DNA from: Rhabditoides inermis
Lineage: Eukaryota > Nematoda > Chromadorea > Rhabditida > Rhabditidae
Length of the DNA stretch: 64,000 bases
Direction of reading: 5' to 3'
Assembly: GCA_963966185.1 (NCBI GenBank)
Contig: CAWZYM010000242.1
Coordinates: forward strand, 1,580,001 to 1,644,000
Numbering within the stretch: position 1 is the stretch's first letter; each line of letters begins with the position of its first letter. Shown here piece after piece: positions 35,980-48,370 of this stretch. Both the position numbers and the translations under genes were made by a program. The notes beneath the pieces are model-generated. The model worked only from the letters and a program-made list of their open reading frames with translations. It had not been told where the DNA came from and did not search any database.

Positions 35980-36688
35980 TTTGAAGGATGTTTGTGAGTG
36001 CGGCTCGCCGCGCGTTTTATACTCTGCCTCATATCAAAACGAGAACTCGTTTTAAGAGTACTTATAAATTGCAAGAACACGTGTCGAATATAGGTAAAAC
36101 ACAATAAACAACACAGTGCAAACGTACTGACTGTGCGTCTATTGTATCTCTCTTCTCAAGATGCACTCATCCCTGTCATTCCGATCAACAGAACACTATT
36201 CACATCACAATTGTTTTTCACATCACCATTCCAAATCATAAAGAATCATAAGACGATTGAATTTTTCAAGTTTTCATCGATCGTTTCTGATTCGTCAATG
36301 CTGCATCAAACAAAGATAATGCGTGGCGTGGAATAATCCTGAGTGAGAGATAAACAGGTCATTCATCCAGATTTCATCCAGGATTGTCTGGTGTATATGA
36401 GATATTGGTTTCTCGCTTTCGCGATTATGATTATCTTCTTCAACGTTTGCTACGGTATGTTCAAGACTATTGCATATTTAGTACTACTTTATCTAGGCCA
36501 TTATCAGTAACGCAACGCAACGATGCGAAGCAGTAACCACTACTGAGTCATATCCTAACACTGCTCCGGTCCGGTGTATGAGACAGACGCTGTTCTTGTT
36601 CATCAGGGATACCTTGAACCCGTTCATATCACGTCTCTGCATTGTCTTTCGCAGAGTGATTAGGAAATTGATGTGTTTATGCATTAGT

Positions 36689-37638
36689 TCACTCGTCGTT
36701 GTCCTTGAGCCTCCTCTGGCACACTGCGTACACGTTCTCGTTGTCGCCCACCAGCTCCCAGTATCCGAACGTCGCTGTCCTCTCAGTGAGCGGCGGCGCC
36801 AGCAGAACCACGTTCGGCTTGTTGTTCGGGTTGTTCGCGCGAGTGTACGCAACTGAATTGGCATGTTTTAGAAGGGGTGATTGTTTTTACATGGAGTGTC
36901 GTTTAGGTCACAGAAGTTGATGGTGACCAAACTGACATCGGAGATATCCTAGGAGTCGAAAACCGTTTTCAAATCCACAGGACCGGCCATACGTTTCGAG
37001 ATATTTACGTTTCAAATTTTGGAGTTAAACCGTGTAAATTGTTCCTACTTCCTTTTTGCCGATTCTCTCCGGACTTGTACTTTTTGGTTAGAGTGGTTAG
37101 AGTCACGCATGGTGAGGGGATCATGTGGAAGCCTTCGTCGATAATATTTTTCAAAAAAATTAAAACTGAAGTTTTCAAGTTCGCAAACACTTCGTAATCA
37201 GCCCTCAACAATACGTAATCAGCCCTCAACAAAGACCGTTTGATTTGAAAAAAAAAATGATGAGAGGAGTTTTCTACCAACTGCCCAATTGTCACCCAAA
37301 AGTACAAGTCCGGAGAGAATCGGCAAAATTTGAAGTGCGTCGAGAGGGTGCGAACCAACGTCCTGCCGCCTGACGGGCGGCCGCTCTATCCACTAAACCA
37401 CCGCTGCTGTTACACAGCTCGCGCGAATAGAGTGACAGGCCGCAAAAACAATCCACACGGTTTAGCTCCAAAATTTGAAACGTAAATATCTCGAAACGTA
37501 TGGCCGGTCCTGTGGATTTGAAAACGGTTTTCGACTAGTGACCTCTTAGGGTATTTCTGATATCAGTTTGGTCACCACCGGCTTCTGTGATCTAAACGAT
37601 ACTCCATGTTAGACAGGTGAGAGCGTGTGTGTATTGGT

Positions 37639-37695
<57 letters not shown>

Positions 37696-38587
37696 CCAAC
37701 TTTGGCTCTCTTCGACGGGTCGGAAGCGGAAGTAGTCGATCTTCTCGTGGGAGTTGTCGATGTTGATTCCTTCCTCCCTGTGGCACTCGTAGTTCCACTT
37801 ATTGTTCCTGTAGCGCAGGCCAAGCAGTACCCGCGCCAGACCCTGCTTGCGAGCCATCTCTGTAGTGTACTCACATCACCTCTCTTCTCCATTCTCCCTC
37901 TGTCCACTCACTGGCTATGAACTGGTTGGTCTCGTCGTCGTGGACGACCGCTAGTCTGGCGTCGTCGAATGAGGCGCACGACTGTGCCTGATCCTCTCTG
38001 TTCTGCAGCTGATCCACGAAGCGATAGCAGCGCCCGTTGAAGCGCATTTCGCCACCAAGACACCCCTGTGGGTCGGCTGAAGGAAATGTTTACCATTTCT
38101 CACATTACAAATTTTCCCCTTTTTAATATACCATTTGCATTTTAGATTCAGTCACTCACTGTATTCGCAGATGGTTCCTTCAGTTCCACTACCACGAGTC
38201 TTTCCAGCCGTTTTGTATGCCACTTTCGGCTAAAACATTTTATAATCCTATCCTTTTCGTATGTATCCGCCCTATCTCTTACACTAATGATGAGTTGGTC
38301 CTGTAGTCTCTTGAACAGGTCATCTCCGTCCTCCAGGTAGCGTCCCTTCACTTTCTTGAAAACTTCATTGGTGCAATCAACTCTGCGCTGGTAGGCAACC
38401 ACGCATTTTCCATCGATGAACACCGAGTGTTCTGGCATTCCATTGCAGTTCTCCTCGAACATCTCGCCTTCAAACAACCATTTCATTATCAGAAAAGTTA
38501 TGAATCCTATAAAAAGTTATCAATTCGCTACAGTATACCTGCATATGTTACGACGAGCGCCGCGGCGATGGCGACGACGGATCGCAT
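36689..38587 (-). CDS. Secreted C-type lectin-like protein
   Basis: Six exons, 38587-38539, 38467-38283, 38229-38160, 38076-37912, 37859-37701, 36852-36689, all in phase, give 263 residues. MRSVVAIAAALVVTYA is a signal peptide. A 90-residue N-terminal part contains CNGMPEHSVFIDGKCVV and a second CVV-x-DC pair. The C-type lectin domain runs from GCLGGEMRFNGRCYRFVDQ through ARLAVVHDDETNQFIA, LLGLRYRNNKWNYECH, to ATFGYWELVGDNENVYAVC near the end. The canonical EPN/QPD sugar-binding triplet and the WND motif are not obvious, so calcium-dependent sugar binding is doubtful. Such proteins are abundant in nematode gut and immunity. The last intron (36853-37700) contains a fold-back element and a GA repeat. 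Confidence 0.85.
36889..37610. mobile_element. Fold-back element with tRNA-like core
   Basis: The left arm ACATGGAGTGTCGTTTAGGT ... GACCAAACTGA ... AAAACCGTTTTCAAATCCAC is the reverse complement of the right arm ending ACGATACTCCATGT, over more than 130 bp. A second, inner pair (CCGATTCTCTCCGGACTTGT with ACAAGTCCGGAGAGAATCGG) lies inside. A tRNA-like segment (minus, about 37332-37415: GGTGGTTTAGTGGATAGAGC then TTGGTTCGCACCC) sits between the inner and right outer arms. Confidence 0.85.
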
Positions 38588-38859
38588 TTTCGTCTCTGCT
38601 CTATCACTCCCTCCCCCGCGTTCAAATAATTTATACCAATCACTTTATCGTCGCATTCTGCACTCACACGCGAGGCTATAAAGCGCGGGAATCTCGCATC
38701 GGACCGTCAACACGAGCAGTAGGATGATGTGGCATTGCGCACAACGATAATTATGCAACAAAAAGTGACTATGGACAAGACAGTATCACAAACACAGAGT
38801 TGTGTGGATATGCATCGTTTATTGAGTGAGGATAAAGGTAGAATTCAGACATGAAGAAG

Positions 38860-40390
38860 TTACTGCGAAGCGAGGGTGGCGAGGAGAGAAACGATGTCCA
38901 CGTCCTCGACGCCCGCATGCTTCCACTCTCCCGTCACTTGACCGTCCCCTTGTGTGCACGCAAACAGCAGCTCTCCTGAAACCGTGTATCGCATCGTCGT
39001 ATTGCATTTTCGAATTTCCATGTTTTATTACAAATTAGCTACATTTCACGAATAGAGTTGCAATGTGAATCCATCACAAATAACAGAATTTCAACTGAAC
39101 TAGTTGTATATAACGCGTAGAACGCACCTTTAAGAAAGGAGACAGGCGGTGTGATAAGCAGTTCGACGTCCTCCTTGCTAGCAGAGACGGCGGCGCAGCG
39201 GATGAGTCGCCGACCGTCCACCACCATCTGTCGCAGTGAGGCGAGCGCCAATTCGCGAAACGCGGCGTTATCATCGCCCTCGTTACAAGTCGCGAACAGC
39301 CACTCCTTCTGAAACATGCGGTTAAGCGTTTTTTCTTGATAAATATTATGTTCACCTCCTGATTAGCATCAGCGGTGGCGAGCGGAGGGAAAGCAGACAG
39401 TGAGGGCACGAGACACACGCCATTACAGTCGCCCGCCAACATATACTCCAGCTGTTTTTTCTTAAAATATTTATTAATTTCTTAAAATATTTAAAAGGGA
39501 AAACAACGCATTCAAAAACATTCAAGGATGGTGCGCTAACGAGTATAAATATTTCTTACCAACTGAAGTGGTTCAGTGTACAGCTTATGATGCGGACCAG
39601 CTTCCGGGGTGAAATCATGAGCATCTTTTCGAGAATAGAAACCGTGCAAGCCAGCAAGACGCATATGCTCTGAAAAACACATAGTTTGATGAGTGAGAAA
39701 GCGAAACAGAATCGAGAATGAGGCTGCTAAAAGGTCACGGAGATGAACATGAAGTGGGAATAATTACCATTCAACTTGGGGTAGTCGAGGACGAGTGGAT
39801 GAAAGGCGACTTGTTGACTGCTCTCGATGATGGGCTGCGTGGCGCAGAGCAGTGATATCCCCAAACGGGCGCAGTCTCGGGTACGAAGTTGCTGACACGC
39901 TGTCACCACCTGGCAACCCGAACAGTCCCGGATGAAAACACTATAACATATAGATAGCATTATTTCATTCATTTGTCCACTTTTCGCATCACCTGCCCCG
40001 GCATGGTCCAATCACAATTAGACAATTTTCGCAGTCATCTACATTCACGGCCGCAGAATGATCCAATACCAGAATCACAGAATCCTGCAAAAATTACATG
40101 ATAATAAATCATGAAAAGTATGAAATGTTTCATTTAGTAGGTTTACCTTGCAATTCTCTATCGTGCAGTGTTGTCCATCTACGCGATCACGAAGAACCAC
40201 ACAAGACTCAGCCTTTTCAACTTTAAATCGCTCCTCATCAGAACCATCCCGCTGCTCCCTGAAGGCGAGGAAAAATATACAACTTATCGAAGTCTCACCA
40301 GGTATATTTCTTGGATTCAGCCTCCGGAGGAGCCCCATAAGCTCCTTCGCGAGGAGTTTGACGACCGGCCGCACAGCAGAGCCACGGCAT
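38860..40390 (-). CDS. rpi-2: RP2 (XRP2) homologue, TBCC-domain ARL GTPase-activating protein
   Basis: Eight phase-consistent exons give 323 residues: 40390-40299, 40258-40147, 40084-39993, 39940-39768, 39669-39560, 39451-39356, 39308-39128, 38975-38860. The TBCC beta-helix is clear: VDGQHCTIENCK, LDHSAAVNVDDCENC, SVFIRDCSGCQVVTACQQL, RTRDCARLGISLLCATQPII. The arginine in the QQLRTRDC segment corresponds to the arginine finger of RP2 and TBCC. A C-terminal half (LEYMLAGDCNGVCLVPSL, LRQMVVDGRRLIR) matches the NDK-like second domain of RP2. RP2 activates ARL3 hydrolysis and helps release lipidated cargo to cilia. The start MPWLCC has no Gly at position 2, so the N-myristoylation of vertebrate RP2 cannot occur. 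AATAAA (minus) lies at 38823-38818. Confidence 0.9.
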
Positions 40391-40666
40391 TAGGAACTCA
40401 ATGGCGTCACCATGACTACTACAACGATATCTCAATGCCACCATACAAATTGAGAGATCAATAATTTCAACCCATAAGTTTCATTGAATCAACAACGACA
40501 TTTATAACTCAACACCTCCTTTATCTTCAACTCCCATTATATATCATATCATCATGCGGCAACAAAGTGTAAACAATATAGTGCTCTAAGAAAATATTTG
40601 TATGAAACAATAACGAAAACAATCGGGGTATATTATATACAATGAGAAGTTGAAAAGGGTGAGATC
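40391..40666. other. Short gap between same-strand genes
   Basis: Under 300 bp between the start of the RP2 gene and the stop of the zinc-knuckle gene; AT-rich, no gene. Confidence 0.5.
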
Positions 40667-41316
40667 TTACGACTGCTGCTCGGGGCACTCACGAGAGATG
40701 TGGCCAACTCCCTGGCAGTTGTAGCAGCGCTTCTGCTGCTCGGTTCCAGCCTCAGTGCACTCACGGGAGATGTGTCCAGTCTTTCCACAGTTGTAGCACT
40801 TCTGGCCACGTCCTCCAAAACCGCGTCCGGCTCCTCCAGCTCCTCCGGCGGCTCCAGCCGTTGGGCACTCACGGGCGAAGTGTCCGACTCCTCCGCACTG
40901 GTAGCACTCAGAGTTGGAGCCTCCTCCGCGTCCGCCGCGGAATCCACCGCGTCCACCATCCTGGTTCTGGTTCTGGCACTCGCGGGCAAAGTGACCAGAC
41001 TCTCCACAGTTGAAGCAAGATCCGCCTACAATGATAACATATGGATATCTAATCTATTAACATTATTCTTTCTCCAATAACCTTCCGCCTCCAATTCCAA
41101 ACACCTCCACGTCCTCGCCGCACATACAAACAAGTTGCATACATGAGGAAAACGAGTGGAAAAATTACCTAGTATCACACTCTCAACCCCCAGAAGCTCT
41201 CAAGTCTCTCCACCTCCGCTGCGAGGAGCGCCTCCAGCACCAGCGGCCTCAGCGTTGGGGCAGTTGCGGGCGAAGTGTCCGCTCTCGTGGCACTTGTAGC
41301 ACTCGTCTCCAGGCAT
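40667..41316 (-). CDS. CCHC zinc-knuckle nucleic-acid-binding protein (CNBP/GIS2 type)
   Basis: Two exons, 41316-41214 and 41025-40667, give 153 residues. There are five CX2CX4HX4C knuckles: CYKCHESGHFARNC, CFNCGESGHFAREC, CYQCGGVGHFAREC, CYNCGKTGHISREC and CYNCQGVGHISREC. They are separated by glycine/arginine-rich linkers (GGRGGFRGGRGG, GRGFGGRG). This is the layout of CNBP/GIS2 proteins that bind single-stranded RNA and DNA in translation control. The donor GTGGAG of the intron is weak but is the only one that keeps frame into GGSCFNCG. The protein ends shortly after the last knuckle (PEQQS). Confidence 0.9.
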
Positions 41317-42086
41317 CTATAAATATAAACGAACATCAAGTGCAATTATTATATATAAAAACACACAAGAACACAAAAGAACACAAAAATACAAATGTAC
41401 AAAACATATGCAACATAAAATAAACGAGAAGAAAATGCAGCAAAAAGAATCCTAAAATTTACGCAACGCCGAGACGCGACGCGTGAGTTATGATGTGCAG
41501 TGAATTGGAATTTCTAGCGGGTTGTTCAAAACATTTTTCAGAATCATCACTTATTTGTGTTCACTCTTTTTACTTTTTTTTCGACGAGTTTGATAAGTTG
41601 TATTTGTTGTTATGTGCTATAATTATTCTCTCTCGATCTGTGCTATAATCACGCCCAATATCAAACCGATTTTCCACCCCGACCACACAGAACTTGCGGT
41701 TCTGTCTTAATTTGAGCAGCACCGTGATATTTATCGTTACTAACAGTTACTATCACTGCTGCTGATAACACCCATTCTCGATTTGATGAGGATATGCAAA
41801 TTTTGAAAATTTAAATTTGTGCCTATTCTATGCAAATTGTGTTTTCGACCGCACTGTCGCTATCTATTCTATTCAGACAATTATAGTTATGTTCAAAAAC
41901 ATAGATGGTTGAAGCACACCAACGAGTTCTGTAAGGTCGGCCTGGAAAATCGGTTTGAGATTGGGACGTCAGTCCTCATGTGATTGCGCGTCTTCATGAA
42001 CGGGTATTTTTTGTTGTTTAAATATATATGTATCGCGGACGCGCATGTAACATGTTAATTACATATAAACGTTTGTAGAACCAATC
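41317..42086. other. Shared upstream region of divergent genes
   Basis: It lies between the starts of the zinc-knuckle gene (minus) and proteasome beta-1 (plus). AT-rich with no supported exon; the acceptor TTTGTAG at 42073-42079 serves the proteasome transcript. Confidence 0.5.
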
Positions 42087-44110
42087 ATGGATGTTATGCC
42101 CGATGAGAAGAGGAAGGCTATTCCCGCTCTGGGATTCTACCCTCAGGAGCCCGTGAGCACGGGAGTGAGTATTTTAGAATTTGTGTTGTTCGATGTATTA
42201 CTCTTGTTGCTGTTTTTTAAATTACATATATTTGTGAACTCAATCTACTTCTTCTTTTAGACTACCCTTATCGCCATGGAATACGAGGGCGGCGTTGTCG
42301 TTGGAACTGATTCCAGGACCTCTGCTGGGTATGTTATTATTCTGTTTCATACATACGAGTACCGGATAAACGGTCGTTTTCGTGTTCAGATCGTACATTA
42401 CTTCCCGTGCTACCAACAAGATCACTCCCATCAACGATCACTTGGCGGTGTGCCGCTCCGGAAACGCTGCTGATACTCAGGCTATCGCCGACATCGTGAA
42501 GTACGCCCTTGAACTCCACGGGTACTGTTTTGTTCATGTTTAACATGTATTATTTTTCACAATTTCAGAATGTTGGAGCAGCAGCAGATTCCTATCTACC
42601 GCGCGTCGCAGGTATTCCGCCAGTACTTGTACAACTACCGCGATTCGCTCAGCGCGTCCGTCCTTGTTGCGGGATGGGATGAGCATCTCGGTGGACAGGT
42701 GCGTTTTAGTATTCCGTTATATAGTTTATACCACGGTTGCAGTTGTATGCTATTCCCATCGGAGGCTTCGTTACTCGTCAGCGCTCGACCGCTTCCGGCT
42801 CGGGATCGACTTATGTTCAGGGATACCTGGACCGCATGTGGAAACCGAATATGACCAAGGAGGAGTGCCTTGCTATTGTCAAGGAGGCAGTCGGACTCGC
42901 CGTCTTCCGCGATGGGTGCATTTTTATAGTGATTTCATCTGTGTAGTATAGTGTCTGTGCCAGTGTAGTGTGGTTAAAAAGCGCGCTGTATGGTGTAGTG
43001 GTTAGTGATGTTGGCTATACTAGGAGGGCGGTGAGTAATAGGTTCGGTTCCCCTTCCGGGCGCTTGATCGTACCAAGGTGATAAATTGGTAGCTGTCCGA
43101 TACGAAGGTAACGGTAACTCTCAGGGTTCGCCACCCACGGGCCCATTATTGTGAAAAGGCACGAACGTTGGAAAATCACTAGAGTATCACTAGGAACCTT
43201 TACCTATAGTCGGGCCCCCGTTTTCGAGGGCCAGCAATTATCTCGGGCGCAAGAAATGACGCAGACAAAAGAAAGAATTATGTAAATGCGCCTCATTCCT
43301 CAAATCGCAATCAAAAATTAGAAATTACGGTACTTGTGGAAACAAAATAACAATTGGGCTCTCCGAGAGTTGTAGAGGGGGTCGAGGACCATGGACCATC
43401 TGCTGACCAAGTTTGAGCCGTTTTCGACAATCCACTGTGAAGTTATTTAGCGAAGAGTGTATGCGTGCAGGGAAAACCTCTATTCAACAACATACTATAA
43501 GCCGAGTAAAGACCGGATTTAGTCCCTATTGGTAACCAAATAACACTAGTGCTTGATCTCGATAAATTCCGACACGTCTTCTAAGAAAGATTTTCCAGAA
43601 TTTGCTCTCCGAGATTCGTAGGAAACCCAATCAGGAACATCATATCAAATTTTTTTGTACAATTTCATCAAGTCTGAACAGAGTAATTCGATTCCTAGAT
43701 AGAAGAATACTGTACAGAGCGAACTCATTTCCCTATCATTTCCATAAATTTCGCGTCACAGTTCGGTCAACAGACACGAATCAACCCATTTTGAGGGTGC
43801 GCAGTGGTCTCAAAAGTAGGCATGGGGAGGTTCTGTTATGCGTCTGTGCATAATAAAAGAATGCTTTGCTGGCCCTTGAAAATGGGGGACCCACTATATT
43901 ACAAATTCACATATTAGCATTTCGATTCTCACCTATCCATTGGTATTCTATTCTCGTTGTTGCAGTTCGTCCGGAGGAGTTGTCCGTCTGGCCGTGATTG
44001 ACAAGGAGGGAACTAAGCTGACCCTGTACCGTCCCGACAAGGAGGGCTTCCCCGCCTTCAAGGGACCTATCCCCCACAAGTCGTTCCCGCCCCATGTGCT
44101 CCAGTCCTAA
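42087..44110 (+). CDS. pbs-1: 20S proteasome subunit beta-1
   Basis: Six exons, 42087-42164, 42261-42328, 42390-42521, 42569-42698, 42743-42915, 43966-44110, give 241 residues. Removal of a 26-residue propeptide would expose Thr27, the first codon of exon 2 ([20 protein letters not shown]), the N-terminal nucleophile. Asp and the lysine of RATNKITPI complete the catalytic set. [41 protein letters not shown] and [15 protein letters not shown] match beta-1 (PSMB6), the caspase-like site. The ATG sits 8 bp after TTTGTAG, a trans-splice acceptor. Intron 5 is over 1 kb and contains inserted repeats, unlike the other short introns. Confidence 0.93.
42985..43075 (+). repeat. tRNA-like element in pbs-1 intron
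   Basis: TATGGTGTAGTGGTTAGTGA is A-box like. AATAGGTTCGGTTCCCCTTC carries a B-box variant. The spacing is longer than in a true tRNA. The A-box half resembles the element near 6416-6494. Confidence 0.55.
43206..43898. mobile_element. Fold-back element in pbs-1 intron
   Basis: TATAGTCGGGCCCCCGTTTT ... GAGGGCCAGCAA on the left is the imperfect reverse complement of TTGCTGGCCCTTGAAAATGG ... ACCCACTATA on the right. The interior (about 600 bp) has no coding signal. Confidence 0.7.
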
Positions 44111-44425
44111 GTGGGTTGAGGACATTCCGTAATGTGTACATCAGTAACATAATTTATCACCCCTGAACTTCTCTTTATACGTGTTGTATGTGTATTGTTG
44201 CAGATAAATATGCTCGTATGGGACTTGTTGGATGGGTGTTTTCTTCCACAACCGGTCACCCGATCGCGCTAGCCCCACATATGCACGCCGTTGTAATTAT
44301 TTCGCTCCACATGACTGCTATCACGATTGACACTGCGCCGTGCGATCAAAAATCCAGGTTTATTCAGCACAAAAAACAACGCAGCGTTATAACTTATTTG
44401 CGTTCATGTTCACGGAAAGACGTAA

Positions 44426-45591
44426 TTAGAGAATAGAGATCTGGGTGGTTAGAATCGACAGTCGACGAATTGCAAGATACGCCCGAGGATGGTCCATGTG
44501 TACTGTGAACCTCCAACGTTTGTACAAGTGGCGAGTAGGCTCGGCGCAGCCGAGATGGACGCTCGTTGCTGCAAAAAGATCCATTGAAGCCGTAGCCAAC
44601 GAAACAGACGAGCGTACCATAGACAATGGAGAAAGATCGCGCGGTGCTTGGTTACCGTGGGAGATGACACAAACGACGTACTATACGATTTGGAAGGAAA
44701 TATGTTGAAATACCTGGTCGTATCCTTCGACTGTGGCAGGCTGTCCTCCAGTGGTACAAGTGATGGCGACAGTGGCGCCTTGGCTGTGCGTGTTACCGAA
44801 ACTCACATCAGAATAGTCAAATCTGTAATGGTGTGAGGATTTGGATTGAACTCTTTACGATGGGAACATTGTATTTCTCACCTGTACTGATCGCTCTGGT
44901 CGACTGCGGAGACAGGATAGAGAATGAGATCGCTGCATCGCGCGTTCACGAAGGCTGAAACGCAAAGTCAGTCCAGTGATTTAGTATTGGTCCTCGAGTA
45001 TAATGGTTTAGCAAAGCGATTATGACAGTCCCTATTGAGACATTATCCCCTCTTACCTGGCGACGGGGGCGAGAATTGTGTGCGTGGCTAGATGGTTATG
45101 AGATCCAGTCTGTGCGCGACTGTGAGCGAAAAGAACATCAGGCGAGGCAATTTGGAGCGCGCCCGCACCTTTCACCCCGCACAAGAGAGAGAATTATGAG
45201 GAGGGCAACACGCAAACAGATGGCGAAATACACACGGAAGACGGAAACATGTTTTCAAGTTCGAGAAGATGCGTTCCTTGTGAAAATCACAGCCATATAT
45301 TTGTGAGTAATCAAAACTTGACTAGTAGAAAATACGGTAGCGCAGTGTTTGTCTCTATGCAGACAGAAAGTTTTTTTTGTTGGAATTCAGATATTAATTA
45401 GATGTCTAACTAAATTTTAAGATCAGCCGATTTCGTATGCACTCAAAACAACGAAAGTGAAAAGGCACAACAAATAGAGAATGAACATTGTCACCTGGAT
45501 CGGAGCTCTGGACGAATCCGGGAGGCGCGCATGTTGTAACGGCTCCGAAAAGAGCCAGAAGACAGAGAATACCAAGTACGGGCGGGTCCAT
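44426..45591 (-). CDS. Small secreted protein, unknown
   Basis: Five phase-consistent exons, 45591-45495, 44954-44882, 44822-44714, 44680-44656, 44568-44426, give 148 residues. MDPPVLGILCLLALFGAVTT is a signal peptide. The mature part has few cysteines (ARCSDLILYP, VAITCTTGG, YVVCVISH, VHLGCAEP), a pattern that may form two disulphides. Exon 4 is only 25 bp. No domain recognised. AATAAA (minus) at 44364-44359 supports the 3' end. Confidence 0.6.
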
Positions 45592-46375
45592 TGCGGATGC
45601 GTGCGCGAATCCCCACTCACTCACACACTGACTCTCCCTCTTCCTCCATCTATCGCGCACCCTCGCCCCGCCCCCCGCCGTCCAGGCAACCAATCCAGGC
45701 ACTGCGATTACGGTACTATCAAATCACAGGTTGCTGTCAATTTAGGTATGACTTTGTGGTGTGGATTAGAGCGCGGTGGATCACGCAATTGTGAAACAAT
45801 GACGAGTTCCAGCGTTTAATGCATGACTGTCATCAAGGTCAACGTAAGGGTAACATGGAATTACATTGATGACATTATATAGTTACGATACTGAAACAAT
45901 AATGTTATACTGTTACGGAATGATGTCATCTATATTATGGAAATTCGATTGTGTTAGCCACAGCTCTCTTTTCTCATCTCCTCGCCGGTGCTACCAGCCG
46001 ATGGGGGATAATTACCTGTCTCCCCTCTCCCTTTCGCTCGTGCACTCTGGTTGACCGGAAACGGTGCGCATCCTCCGGACCAGTCCCAACCAGCACACAG
46101 ATCCGGTCAATCCTCAATCACACCTCATAACCGAATTTCAATCTAAACAGCCGAAAATCAGTACCCAAACTAGACATGACCGCGAGCATTACATAATTAC
46201 ACGTTTATCACTCTATTATAACATTCCTAGTCTGAATATAGACGCAAACAACGAACAAGCAAATAACGACATTGTAACAATATGTGAATATGTGTTCTAT
46301 GAATCACTAACTATCTCTACATTATTACAGTGGTAGTGTGGCAGGTGAATGATGAATAGACTTGTGGATCAGTGT
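45592..46375. other. Intergenic, no gene recognised
   Basis: Region between the small secreted-protein gene and the 3' end of the succinyl-CoA ligase gene. AT-rich in its right half. Confidence 0.5.
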
Positions 46376-46535
46376 TCACGCGCTGGCCTGCTTGGCATGC
46401 GCATCTGACAGAGCCTTCACTGCCTTCTCCGCAGCCTCGTTCAGGTTCGAAGCAGTGATGATCGGGAGACCGCTGCCCTCCATTAGACGCTTCGCCTCAT
46501 TCACGTTCGTGCCTAAAAAAGAAAAAAGAAGTGAT

Positions 46536-46577
<42 letters not shown>

Positions 46578-48267
46578 GAACCCTCGAGACGGACGACGAG
46601 GGGCACCTGCAGCTGCATCTTCTTGCACGCCGCGATCACTCCGTTCGCAATTGTCGCGCAGTTGACAATGCCTCCGAAGATGTTCACAAGCACACATTTC
46701 ACCTCAACAGATATTTTCCCCTTATAATTCATTTCTCTCATTCGATACCTGAGGATCGGAGGTGATGATGCGGAAGGCGTGGAAGACTTGCTGTTCCGTC
46801 ACCGCTCCTCCCACATCGAGGAAGTTGGCCGGCTCGCCTCCCTTCAGCTTAATGATGTCCATAGTGGCCATCGCTAGACCAGCGCCGTTCACTCAAACCA
46901 ATCACAGTCAAAGAAACGACAAACAAAACCATTCTAGGTGGTGAGTAGTGTCTTACCGAGACAGGCAATGTTTCCATCCATGCCAATGTAGTTGAGGCTG
47001 TACTTGTGGGCCTCCACCTCACGAGCATCCTGCAAGCACATCACATGTCATTATCATCCCTACTATCAATTAATCTCTCCCCCACCTGCTCGGAGAAGTC
47101 CTCCATAGCAAACACTTCTTTCTGGCGGAAGCGAGCCGAGTCGTCAAAGTTCATTTTAGCGTCCACGCAGAACACTGTAGAAGGTATCAAAGTTCATTTT
47201 AGCATTCACAGACACTCATTTCATCATTTACTCACCGCGTCCGTCGTCAGTCTCAACGAAGGGATTGATCTCCACCTGAGTGGCATCCACGGAGATGAAC
47301 AGGTTGTAGAGACGGATGATCTCCTTGGCGGCCTAGCACGACAATAGTATAGACAAGAGAGTCACGTGCACTCACCGCATCGACGATGTCTCCCTTGAAC
47401 TGGAGGTCGGTAGCGATCTTGCGCGCCTGGGCCATCGACATACCAGCCTCGATGTCAATCGCCTCCTGCGATTCAAATAAAACACTAATATACATACGGT
47501 TCACACCTTGAAGATGAGCTCAGGGGTGGTCTCAGCCACATGCTCAATGTCCATTCCACCGGCGGGGGAGGCAACGACGACAGGGCCGTTGTACTCGCGG
47601 TCCATCAGCACGGCCAGGTACGTCTCACGAGCAATCGTCACACCTTCCGCAACCATCACCTACACATAATATGCTTCAAGCAGATGCAAAGTGTTTTACC
47701 TTCTCGACAAGAACTCCCTCGGCGGGCGTCTGCTTGGTGACGAGACGCTTGCCGATCATGTCGTCAATCGAAGAAAGCGCCTCATGTTTGCTGAAAATAC
47801 TTGAGAATTATTTCCACAGAACTTATTATTTTTATTTTATTTCATTACTAATACTAATACGGACTCGTTGGTGATGAATACTCCTCCGAGATTGGGCTTT
47901 CCACCGATAAAACGGCCCTTTCCGCGACCACCGGCCAGGATCTGCGCCTTCACCACGTACTCATCGAGCTCTAAATATAGACATTCATCCGCTGGTTTGT
48001 GGTCGGTACACGTAAACATCAGTGTGAAGGCGATTCAAAGACAAACTCGTGCACGTGTGATCGATTAACGAACGCGCAGAACGACTCACTCTTGTCTCCG
48101 AGCTTCTGGGTAGCTTCAGTTTTGTTGTGAGCGACGATGAACTTTTGAACAGAGCAACCGTGCTTGTCCAGCAGCTCCTTGCTCTGGTACTCTTGCAGGT
48201 TGAAGTAACGCAGCTGCTGGCGGAGAGCGCTGCCTGAGCGAGCGATGCTGCTGCACCTCGCGAACAT
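46376..48267 (-). CDS. sucg-1: Succinyl-CoA ligase, beta subunit (GTP-type, mitochondrial)
   Basis: About eleven exons from 48267 to 46376; clear ones are 48267-48090, 47970-47861, 47659-47507, 47465-47376, 47332-47236 and 47174-47086. The start [20 protein letters not shown] is an amphipathic mitochondrial leader. The ATP-grasp part has [59 protein letters not shown] and [13 protein letters not shown]. The ligase part has [39 protein letters not shown] and [16 protein letters not shown]. Together with an alpha subunit it converts succinyl-CoA to succinate with GTP formation in the TCA cycle. Details such as [13 protein letters not shown] favour the G-type over the A-type subunit. The 5' end of exon 3 (47780 or 47790) is uncertain: the GAG acceptor keeps frame. 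Two further acceptors end in GAG. Confidence 0.92.
46538..46576. repeat. (GA)n repeat in intron
   Basis: GAGA tract in the last intron of the succinyl-CoA ligase gene. Confidence 0.9.
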
Positions 48268-48370
48268 CTTATAGAACGTAGATCATATCATAAGGTACCC
48301 AGAGGTAAAGCATTATAACAATAGTAACAAAAAACTACGAAAATAAAATAATTTTAATAAATGAATGAAT

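Noticed and set aside
45022..45306. 94-residue plus-strand open frame
   Set aside because: It lies inside intron 1 of the minus-strand secreted-protein gene and shows no domain or conserved pattern.
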